Below, in pieces: positions 1 to 5,100 of a stretch of DNA of 6,272 nucleotides. The stretch's first letter is position 1. Each line of letters opens with the position of its first letter. The notes beneath the pieces were generated by a model. That model was not told where the DNA came from and made no database searches. It saw only the letters and a program-made list of their open reading frames with translations. Location: NCBI GenBank assembly GCA_937913075.1, contig CALEPU010000213.1, positions 1-6,272 on the forward strand. Reading direction: 5' to 3'. Origin of the DNA: an uncultured Clostridia bacterium (GTDB lineage: Bacteria > Bacillota > Clostridia > Christensenellales > CAG-138). Made by a program: the position numbers and the translations under genes.

Positions 1-14
1 CGGATGAATACGAC

Positions 15-91
15 CCTTTCCTTCCCCTCTGCAGGGGAAGGTTGGCGGCTTGCGTGCCCCAATTCCTTTCCTTCCCCTCTGCAGGGGAAGG
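15..91. repeat. Two direct copies of a CTTCCCC/GGGGAAG palindrome
   Basis: A 27-base sequence occurs identically at 15-41 and 65-91, separated by 23 unrelated bases. Within each copy CCTTCCCCT and AGGGGAAGG form a 9-bp stem around CTGC (arms 20-28/33-41 and 70-78/83-91). The pair lies just past the stop codon of the YigZ gene. It could stall transcription leaving that gene, but no run of T follows on the minus strand, so a rho-independent terminator is not supported. The core is shared with the palindrome at 792-813, which suggests a dispersed family. Similar sequences are, from memory, frequent between genes in clostridial genomes; that is not proven here. Confidence 0.8.
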
Positions 92-105
92 GGCAGGGTG
101 CGTTC

Positions 106-738
106 TTAATTCTCCTCCACCGCGACGAACCTTTCGTCCACTGTAACCGGCGAGGCTTTCCCGTCGGTCCTTTCGACTATGGCGGCGGAAAACTCCGCTG
201 CGCGTTCCGAGGGCACGGTCACACGGAAACGGACGTTCTCCAAAAAGTCTATGCTGTCAACAACGGCGTTTGCCTTGACAAAGCCCTCTATCGCGCCGTA
301 TCTGGGGTAATCCACGGCAAACTCAAAAACGTCGCAGGGACACATTACCCCGCAGCCCGCCGCCTGCAAGGCGCCGTCCGCCGCCCTGGAGTAGGCTCTG
401 ACAAGACCGCCGCTGCCCAGCAGTATCCCGCCGAAATAGCGGGTGACGATAACGACCGCGTCCTTTAAATCACGTCTTAAAAGCGTGTCCATAATGGGCA
501 TCCCCGCAGTGCCGCCGGGCTCGCCGTCGTCGGAAAAACGCATCGAGCCGTCCGAAAGGTTATAAGCCCAGCAATTGTGCGTCGCGTCGGGATACTTTTT
601 TCGCATCTCATAAAGACGCGCCATCGCCTCCTCCGCGGAGGAGGCGGGGAAGCAATGCCCTATAAAGCGGGACTTTTTCTCATAAAACTCCGTTTCAGAG
701 GGACGGAGAACGGTTTTGTATTGCTTCAGCATTTGCAT
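106..738 (-). CDS. yigZ: YigZ/IMPACT family protein (UPF0029 plus DUF1949)
   Basis: This 210-residue protein has the full length of the bacterial YigZ family. The N-terminal IMPACT domain (about 5-125) shows the family landmarks: KKSRFIGH at 21-28, DATHNCWAY at 51-59, DDGEPGGTAGMP at 70-81 and VTRYFGGILLGSGGLVRAY at 98-116. The remaining part (about 135-205) matches the ferredoxin-like DUF1949 domain in position and size. The eukaryotic relative IMPACT inhibits the kinase GCN2; the bacterial role is not established, though nucleic-acid or ribosome association has been proposed. It is expected to be cytosolic, with no signal peptide or membrane segment. The start is uncertain: Met1 (738) and Met3 (732) are both possible and neither has a clear Shine-Dalgarno sequence. 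No convincing promoter was found upstream. The gene is bracketed by CTTCCCC-type palindromes on both sides and appears to stand alone. Family assignment is secure; function is not. Confidence 0.95.
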   Translation of the reverse strand: MQMLKQYKTVLRPSETEFYEKKSRFIGHCFPASSAEEAMARLYEMRKKYPDATHNCWAYNLSDGSMRFSDDGEPGGTAGMPIMDTLLRRDLKDAVVIVTRYFGGILLGSGGLVRAYSRAADGALQAAGCGVMCPCDVFEFAVDYPRYGAIEGFVKANAVVDSIDFLENVRFRVTVPSERAAEFSAAIVERTDGKASPVTVDERFVAVEEN

Positions 739-791
739 CGCTTTAATGCTTGTTGCCTGTTAGTGAACGCAAGCGATCGTCAAACGAATTG

Positions 792-887
792 GCTTCCCCC
801 TCCGTGGGGAAGCTCCCGCGAAGCGGGTGATGAGGGGAAATTCCCTGCATTTATTGAGAAAATGCAGATGAATTGAAGTTCCCCTCA
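792..887. repeat. Composite palindromic element with three hairpins and an enclosing stem
   Basis: Four inverted repeats lie within 96 bases. GCTTCCCC/GGGGAAGC pair at 792-799/806-813. CCCGC/GCGGG pair at 815-819/823-827 around a GAA triloop. CTGCATTT/AAATGCAG pair at 845-852/860-867. TGAGGGGAA at 831-839 pairs with TTCCCCTCA at 879-887 and encloses the third hairpin. The rightmost arm contains the stop codon (885-887) of the aminotransferase on the minus strand. The element fills the gap between the aminotransferase and yigZ, both read leftward. It could affect 3' end stability or termination, but there is no T run. Its first stem belongs to the same family as the copies at 15-91. Confidence 0.7.
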
Positions 888-2078
888 GTTTTCGGCCTTC
901 ATTTCCTTCAACAGGTCGCCCAGACGGTGAATGCCCTCGATTATCCTCTCCTCGGGCTCGGCCGAGAAGTTGAGACGGAAGGTGTTGTCGCCGATGTGGG
1001 GCTTGGTGTAGAAGGGCGCGCCGGGAACGTATGCCACGAGCTTTTCGCTGACGGCACGCTTGTATATCTCGTTAGCGTCCATGCCCTCGGGCAGGGTGAC
1101 CCAAACGAACAGACCGCCCTCGGGAGCCTCAAACTTGGCCCACTCGGGGAAGTATTTGCGCATTGCGTCTATCATGATGCTTGCGGACTTGGAGTAGACC
1201 GAGTTGATGAATTTCAGGTGATCCTCCATCATATTCCGGTTGATGAACTCGGCGACCAAAGCCTGATTGAGGTTGGGGGAGTGGGTGTCCGAGCCCTGCT
1301 TTGCAATGACCATCTTACGGACAAGCTCCTCGTTGCCGCAGCAGCAGGCGACCCTGAGACCGGGGGAAATGGTCTTGGAATAGCTGGTAAGAAGAATTAC
1401 GTTGTCGCTGGTGTCAAAGGTTTTGATAAGGGGCATCGTCTCGCCGCTGAAACGAAGCGAGGCATAGGGGTCGTCCTCGATAACGAGCATGTCGTACTCG
1501 GCGGCTAATTTAGCCGTCATCTTCCTCGCCTCTAAGCTCATTACCTTGCTCGTCGGGTTCTGGAAGGTGGGGATGGTGTAGAACATCACCGGGCGGGTCT
1601 CCTTGACTATCGCCTCGAGCTCGTCGGCATGCACGCCGTCCTCATGCATGGGGACGGAAACGATGTTTGCCTGCGCCAGCTTGAAGATCTGTATAGCGCC
1701 GAGGAAGGTCGGCTCCTCAACAAGCACGGTCGAGCCGGGATTGATCATGACCTTTGCCAAAAGATCAAGACCCTGCATACTGCCCGTCATGGTGATGACG
1801 TTGTCGATAGTGGCGTTTGTGATGCCGAGGGGAGGCAGTACCTTTTCAAGATATGCCTTGCGCAGGGGCATATAACCCTCGGTCGGGCCGTACTGCAAAA
1901 GCACGTCGCCCTTTTCGGCGATAAGATCGCGCGCGGTGTCCGCGGCCCACTGCTTGGGGAAGCACTCCTTCGCGGGGTTGCCGCCGCCGAAGCTGATAAT
2001 TGCCGGATTGCCCAGCACCTTGAAAAGCTCGCGAATGGCGCTGCCCTTAACGCCCTTGATACGTTCTGAAAACTGCAT
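885..2078 (-). CDS. PLP-dependent aminotransferase, class I/II fold type I (Aro8/LysN-like)
   Basis: The 397-residue protein is a complete fold-type-I aminotransferase of the Aro8/LysN/MocR-like group (COG1167), without the GntR DNA-binding domain found in MocR regulators. Visible landmarks are SFGGGNP (29-35), QYGPTEGY (62-69, Tyr63 expected to contact the PLP phosphate), QNPT (Asn174), EDDPY (Asp202 for the PLP ring nitrogen, Tyr205), TSYSKTISPGLR (Lys235 forms the Schiff base) and TFRLNFS (Arg368 for the substrate carboxylate). The start at 2078 is chosen because GAGGAGGT lies six bases upstream; an ATG further upstream (2120) overlaps the predicted promoter and adds 14 atypical residues. 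Members of this group act on 2-aminoadipate, branched-chain or aromatic amino acids, so the substrate cannot be read from sequence. The divergent aro operon makes an aromatic keto acid a reasonable guess. The stop codon lies inside a palindromic repeat arm. Confidence 0.93.
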   Translation of the reverse strand: MQFSERIKGVKGSAIRELFKVLGNPAIISFGGGNPAKECFPKQWAADTARDLIAEKGDVLLQYGPTEGYMPLRKAYLEKVLPPLGITNATIDNVITMTGSMQGLDLLAKVMINPGSTVLVEEPTFLGAIQIFKLAQANIVSVPMHEDGVHADELEAIVKETRPVMFYTIPTFQNPTSKVMSLEARKMTAKLAAEYDMLVIEDDPYASLRFSGETMPLIKTFDTSDNVILLTSYSKTISPGLRVACCCGNEELVRKMVIAKQGSDTHSPNLNQALVAEFINRNMMEDHLKFINSVYSKSASIMIDAMRKYFPEWAKFEAPEGGLFVWVTLPEGMDANEIYKRAVSEKLVAYVPGAPFYTKPHIGDNTFRLNFSAEPEERIIEGIHRLGDLLKEMKAEN

Positions 2079-2084
2079 ATCGTT

Positions 2085-2092
2085 ACCTCCTC
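2085..2092 (-). promoter_or_regulatory. Strong Shine-Dalgarno site of the aminotransferase
   Basis: On the minus strand GAGGAGGT ends six bases before the ATG at 2078. This near-perfect site decides the start and rules out the longer reading frame that begins at 2120. Confidence 0.85.
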
Positions 2093-2105
2093 GGAAAAAA
2101 ATTAG

Positions 2106-2133
2106 AGTATAGTTATCCAAATCTATTGTACAA
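2106..2133 (-). promoter_or_regulatory. Probable promoter of the aminotransferase gene
   Basis: Read on the minus strand, TTGTAC (2133-2128) and TATACT (2111-2106) are separated by 16 bases. The -10 hexamer matches TATAAT at five of six positions and the -35 at three (TTG). A transcript would begin near 2099, giving a leader of about 20 bases that contains the Shine-Dalgarno site. The placement fits well, but the -35 is weak and the call rests on pattern only. Confidence 0.45.
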
Positions 2134-2217
2134 TCTTCAAGGGGGCAATTACAAATATATTTTCCGTGTTTTTGGGTATTTTGGGTGCATTGGACGCAAA
2201 TATATCATTTCGGGAAC

Positions 2218-2524
2218 AAACCTGACAAGGGGACGGTTCTTTTGTCAGGTTTTTCATATCTGCATCAGGCGGATATATCGCAAGCTCCAACGGAGCTTAT
2301 ATCGCATTTGCTCCGCAAATATATCGCATTTGCTCCGCAAATATATCGCATCGGACTTGCATCCGCTCAACTCGGCTTGACAAGGGGACGGTTACTTCTG
2401 TCAAGCGGGGAAGACAGTTTGGTGAATGCAACTCTAAATTGACAGAGGAACCGTCACCTTGTCAACGAAATCAAGCTAATTTCCCTTTCCACGCCGACAT
2501 GACAAGGGGACGGTTCCGTTGTCA
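2218..2524. repeat. Four REP-like copies of a GACAAGGGGACGGTTC hairpin
   Basis: Four related palindromes occur at 2218-2252, 2375-2406, 2439-2465 and 2500-2524. Each has complementary TGACA/TGTCA-type arms around a conserved asymmetric core AAGGGGACGGTT plus a variable tail. Copies 1, 2 and 4 are on the plus strand; copy 3 is inverted and has AAGGTGACGGTT. Copy 1 has a perfect 11-bp stem (2218-2228/2242-2252) followed by T residues; copy 2 has 8 bp (2375-2382/2399-2406); copies 3 and 4 have 6 bp. Flanking stem bases differ between copies but stay complementary within each copy. This is the organisation of REP-type elements moved by REP-associated (Y1) transposases; no transposase gene lies in this window. 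Confidence 0.8.
2273..2365. repeat. Array of small hairpins joined by ATATATCGC linkers
   Basis: The linker ATATATCGC occurs at 2273-2281, 2319-2327 and 2341-2349, with a shortened copy (ATATCGC) at 2299-2305. Between linkers sit short hairpins: AAGCTCC/GGAGCTT with loop AAC (2282-2298), ATTTGC/GCAAAT with loop TCC (2306-2320), the same again (2328-2342), and a weaker CGGA/TCCG (2352-2365). Units 2306-2327 and 2328-2349 are identical 22-base tandem repeats. The linkers are nearly constant while stem sequences change and remain self-complementary. The array lies between REP-like copies 1 and 2, in the divergent region that has no gene. Confidence 0.75.
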
Positions 2525-2582
2525 GATACATTGTTCGCTGCCTTATCATACTTTCGTTGCTGACAACAGTAACCTCGCCCCG

Positions 2583-2618
2583 GGGCGGACTTATTGAGCT
2601 TCGCTCAATTAGCCGCCC
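2583..2618. repeat. Long triloop hairpin
   Basis: GGGCGG (2583-2588) pairs with CCGCCC (2613-2618), and ATTGAGC (2593-2599) pairs with GCTCAAT (2603-2609) around the triloop TTC. The two stems are separated by a small internal loop of four against three bases. There is no T run, so it is not a terminator of the usual kind. Confidence 0.7.
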
Positions 2619-2629
2619 GTTCTCCGCCT

Positions 2630-2656
2630 TTTCGACCATTCACCGGATGGTCGAAA
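2630..2656. repeat. 10-bp inverted repeat TTTCGACCAT/ATGGTCGAAA
   Basis: A perfect 10-bp inverted repeat (2630-2639 and 2647-2656) surrounds the seven-base loop TCACCGG. It sits about 210 bases upstream of aroA, too far from that promoter for a simple operator, and belongs to the surrounding repeat mosaic. Confidence 0.65.
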
Positions 2657-2661
2657 TTGCC

Positions 2662-2770
2662 TTCGGCAACCGGCTCCGAACCCCCAAGTCAGGTCGGCTG
2701 CTTGCGACCAACTCGGTTCGGCAACCGGCTCCGAACCCCAAGTCATATCGTCTGCTTGTCATCGACTCGT
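2662..2770. repeat. Imperfect 55-base direct repeat
   Basis: A 23-base block beginning TTCGGCAACCGGCTCC is identical at 2662-2684 and 2717-2739. The bases after it, AAGTCAGGTCGGCTGCTTG and AAGTCATATCGTCTGCTTG, are also similar, and both units end near ACTCG. The period is 55 bases. The second copy contains the palindrome GGTTCGG/CCGAACC (2715-2721/2731-2737). Function unknown; it looks like a tandem duplication inside the mosaic. Confidence 0.7.
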
Positions 2771-2829
2771 TTTAATTCCGCACTTCGCATTCCTCCGATC
2801 TCCGTCCATCGGCAACAGCGCCGCACGGT

Positions 2830-2858
2830 TTGTATCGGCGCTCGAAATATGGTATAAT
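2830..2858 (+). promoter_or_regulatory. Extended -10 promoter of the aroA operon
   Basis: A perfect TATAAT (2853-2858) is preceded by TGG (2850-2852), giving an extended -10 element. A partial -35, TTGTAT (2830-2835), lies 17 bases upstream. The usual distance from -10 to start point predicts transcription from about 2865, which is the A of the aroA start codon. No attenuator, T-box or operator was recognised, so control by aromatic amino acids is not evident. Confidence 0.75.
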
Positions 2859-2864
2859 ATAAGC

Positions 2865-4049
2865 ATGAGGGCAGTTATCGAAAACGGCATAAGGCTTGCG
2901 GGCACAATTCAGGCGCCGCCGTCAAAGAGCGAGGCGATAAGAGCCGCGCTGCTGATATTTTTGAGCGGAGGCGACCCTTCCGAGGCTTTGAAGGGCTTTG
3001 AGGGCAGACCGGTCTGCGACGATATCAAGGCTGCGCTCTCCGTCTGCCGGTCGTTGAAAACGGGCGGGAGGCTTAACGTCGGCGCTTCCGCCGCGCTTTT
3101 GCGAATGGCGCTGCCCGTTTGCCTCGCGCTCTTCGGCGAGGCGGAAATAGCTATGGACGAACGGCTCGAGCAGCGGGGGCTTCATGAGCTTGAAGAGTGT
3201 CTGGATCTGCCTCTCGTGCCCGAATGCGGGCTCCTGCGCGTTAAGAAAAGGCTTTTGCCCGGCAAGTACCGCATCGACTGCACAAGGTCTTCGCAGTTTC
3301 TCTCGGGGCTTTTATTGGCTCTGCCGCTGCTTGAAGGCGAGAGCAGTATAGAAATCAAGGGCGTGCCGGTATCAAAGGGCTACGCCGATATGACGATAGC
3401 CTACGGCAGCATATTCGGCGCGAGATACAGCGCTTGTCTCGTCTGCGAGGGGGAGGATATTGCCGTCTACCCCTCAAAGTATTCCGTACCGCCGCCGCCG
3501 TATAAGAGCGAGGGCGGGAGAACCTTCGTCTCGGGCGACTGCTCTTATGCCGCCCTTTTCGGCGCGGCAAATCATATGGGCGGCAGAGTCAAGGTCTGCG
3601 GCATAAGCCCGCGCACCTTACAGCCCGATATCGTCTTTCCCGCGGTTGCCGGGTACGGCAGGATCGATATTTCGGGCATGCCCGATCTTCTGCCGCCGCT
3701 TGCCGCCGTCGCCTGCGCCCAAAAGCGGGAGACGGTTTTCACGGGCGTTTCGCGCCTGGCTTTCAAGGAGAGCTCGCGGGCGCATTCTTTGGCGGAGCTT
3801 ATCAATTCCTTAGGCGGAGAGGCCGAGGTAAAGGGCGACGAGCTTCAAGTTTACGGCAGCGGGAGCCTAAAAGGCGGAGAGTGCTCCGCAGCGGGCGACC
3901 ACAGGATAGCAATGGCGGCGGCGGTGCTTGCGGGTATATGCGAAAGCCCCGTCGAATTGGAAGGCGCGGAGTGCGTGGGCAAGAGCGCGCAGGATTTCTG
4001 GAACGACTATAAAAGCCTTGGCGGTGAATATGAATTCGTTGGGCAATAG
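2865..4049 (+). CDS. aroA: 3-phosphoshikimate 1-carboxyvinyltransferase (EPSP synthase)
   Basis: AroA transfers the enolpyruvyl group of PEP to shikimate 3-phosphate in the cytosol. The 394-residue protein is somewhat shorter than the roughly 430 of E. coli AroA but spans both lobes. Catalytic landmarks are present: APPSKSEAIR (Lys21, Ser22, Arg26), SSQFLSGLL (142-150), SKGYADMT (170-177), Asp274 in GMPDLLPPLA, KESSR (301-305), GDHRIAM (344-350, His346-Arg347) and VGKS with Lys373 near the end. The PEP loop is unusual: where clostridial enzymes usually read GESGSTLR, this one reads GASAALLR (73-80), so the glycine equivalent to E. coli Gly96 is Ala76. The ATG at 2865 gives the normal N-terminus, yet there is no Shine-Dalgarno and the promoter predicts a start at the ATG itself, implying leaderless translation. 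It is first in the operon and overlaps aroC by 20 bases. Confidence 0.95.
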   Translation: MRAVIENGIRLAGTIQAPPSKSEAIRAALLIFLSGGDPSEALKGFEGRPVCDDIKAALSVCRSLKTGGRLNVGASAALLRMALPVCLALFGEAEIAMDERLEQRGLHELEECLDLPLVPECGLLRVKKRLLPGKYRIDCTRSSQFLSGLLLALPLLEGESSIEIKGVPVSKGYADMTIAYGSIFGARYSACLVCEGEDIAVYPSKYSVPPPPYKSEGGRTFVSGDCSYAALFGAANHMGGRVKVCGISPRTLQPDIVFPAVAGYGRIDISGMPDLLPPLAAVACAQKRETVFTGVSRLAFKESSRAHSLAELINSLGGEAEVKGDELQVYGSGSLKGGECSAAGDHRIAMAAAVLAGICESPVELEGAECVGKSAQDFWNDYKSLGGEYEFVGQ

Positions 4050-5100
4050 AATAAAAATCGAGGTGTTCGGCTCCTCGCATTCCGAGGAGCTCGGCTGCAT
4101 CATCAGCGGTCTGCCCGAGGGCAAGCGCATCGACATGGCTCTTTTAAGAAAAGCGCTTGCAAGAAGGAGCGCGGCAATGGGAGGCGCAGGCGCGACCGCC
4201 CGCCGCGAGCCGGACGAGCCCGAGATAACGGGCGGCTTTTTTAAAGGAGCGGGGGAGAGCGTTATGGTTACCGACGGCGCTCCCATGAAGGCGACCTTCC
4301 GCAACAAAAACGTAAGGCGGGAGGACTACGGCAGGATCGCCCGTCCCTCCCATGCCGATTTCGCGGCGTTTAAAAAATACGGCGAAGGATACGAGCTTTC
4401 CGGCGGAGGACAGTCCTCGGGCAGGATGACTCTGCCCCTTGTGTTTGCGGGCGCGGTCTGCGCGGAGCTTTTGCGCGAGAGGGGAATAAGCGTGTTTTCG
4501 CACGTGCTCCGCATAGGCTCCGTTTGGGACGACCGTTTCGATCCCATGGCGCCGGAGCTCGGCGAGGGGGCGGACTTGTTTTTCCCGCTCGTCAACACAG
4601 CCGTAAAAGCCCGAATGGAGGCGGAGATAAAGGAGGCAAAGCAGCGCGGCGATACCCTGTCCTGCGAGTGTGAGTGCGCAGCCTTGGGGCTTCCCGCAGG
4701 GATAGGCGAGCCGTTCTTCAACGGGTTGGAGAGCGAGCTTTCGCGGCTGCTCTTCTCGATTCCGGGGCTTCGCGGGTTGGAGTTCGGCGAGAGAGAGCAT
4801 GTTTACGGCAGTGAGATGAACGACGGGTTCGGCTTTCACGGCGCAACAATGACCAACAGATCCGGCGGAGTGAACGGCGGCATCTCCAACGGTATGCCGC
4901 TCGTGTTCAGGGCATGGTTCAGACCCGTGCCGTCAATATCGCTGCCCCAGCAGGGGTACGACCTGAAAGCCGAAGCGCCGGCGCCGCTTTCGATTTCCGG
5001 CAGGCATGATACCTGCATACTGCCGCGCGGCTGTGCGGCGGTCGAAGCTGCGGCGAGCATCGGCATTTACGATCTTTTGAGGTGCAATGATGAGCGATGA
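4030..5100 (+). CDS. aroC: Chorismate synthase
   Basis: AroC converts EPSP to chorismate by anti-1,4-elimination of phosphate, using reduced FMN; no flavin reductase domain is attached. The 356 residues match the family length. Landmarks are FGSSHSEELG (13-22, catalytic His17; most enzymes have FGESHG), RPSHADF (105-111, His108; usually RPGHAD), SGGGQSSGRMT (124-134), GGVNGGISNGMPLVFR (279-294) and GRHDTCILPRG (324-334, Asp327). The substitutions in the first two motifs keep both histidines, and SHS-type variants occur, from memory, in other Clostridia. The start at 4030 is chosen because MNSLGNRIKI aligns with the family N-terminus; the open frame extends 34 codons upstream but those are aroA sequence in another frame. 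The start lies inside aroA, with only a weak GGTGA just upstream, so translation is probably coupled. The 3' end overlaps the next gene by 14 bases. Confidence 0.96.
   Translation: MNSLGNRIKIEVFGSSHSEELGCIISGLPEGKRIDMALLRKALARRSAAMGGAGATARREPDEPEITGGFFKGAGESVMVTDGAPMKATFRNKNVRREDYGRIARPSHADFAAFKKYGEGYELSGGGQSSGRMTLPLVFAGAVCAELLRERGISVFSHVLRIGSVWDDRFDPMAPELGEGADLFFPLVNTAVKARMEAEIKEAKQRGDTLSCECECAALGLPAGIGEPFFNGLESELSRLLFSIPGLRGLEFGEREHVYGSEMNDGFGFHGATMTNRSGGVNGGISNGMPLVFRAWFRPVPSISLPQQGYDLKAEAPAPLSISGRHDTCILPRGCAAVEAAASIGIYDLLRCNDER
5079..5084 (+). promoter_or_regulatory. Ribosome binding site of the chorismate mutase-shikimate kinase gene
   Basis: GAGGTG lies inside the end of aroC, two bases before a first ATG (5087) and five before an adjacent second ATG (5090). 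The spacing favours the second ATG, so the true start may be one codon later than annotated. Confidence 0.6.

Larger units (their letters stand above)
2525..2829. other. Gene-free stretch made of further hairpins and a 55-base direct repeat
   Basis: No credible gene was found here. The stretch contains a hairpin at 2583-2618 (outer GGGCGG/CCGCCC, inner ATTGAGC/GCTCAAT, loop TTC), a 10-bp hairpin at 2630-2656 (TTTCGACCAT/ATGGTCGAAA, loop of seven), a small TTGCC-TTC-GGCAA hairpin at 2657-2669, and an imperfect direct repeat with period 55 at 2662-2770. The remaining bases up to the aroA promoter show nothing recognisable. Short open frames crossing this region are explained by the repeats. Confidence 0.6.

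Noticed and set aside
15..91. Possible two-repeat CRISPR array
   Set aside because: Only two palindromic repeats with one 23-base spacer, no cas genes, and the same core occurs alone at 792-813; a dispersed palindrome fits better.
755..783. Promoter for yigZ on the minus strand
   Set aside because: TTGACG is present at 783-778, but no acceptable -10 hexamer follows at 16-18 bases.
873..1508. Long open frame antisense to the aminotransferase
   Set aside because: It is a shadow of the well-supported minus-strand gene, with no ribosome binding site or family resemblance.
2218..2254. Rho-independent terminator
   Set aside because: The stem followed by T residues resembles one, but no gene ends upstream on the plus strand and the sequence belongs to a repeat family with other copies lacking the T run.
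2454..2639. Minus-strand open frame of 61 codons
   Set aside because: It runs across REP-like copies and a hairpin, has no ribosome binding site and no recognisable protein features.
2126..2857. Plus-strand open frames of 70-90 codons in the intergenic mosaic
   Set aside because: They are composed of translated repeats, overlap one another in different frames and lack ribosome binding sites.
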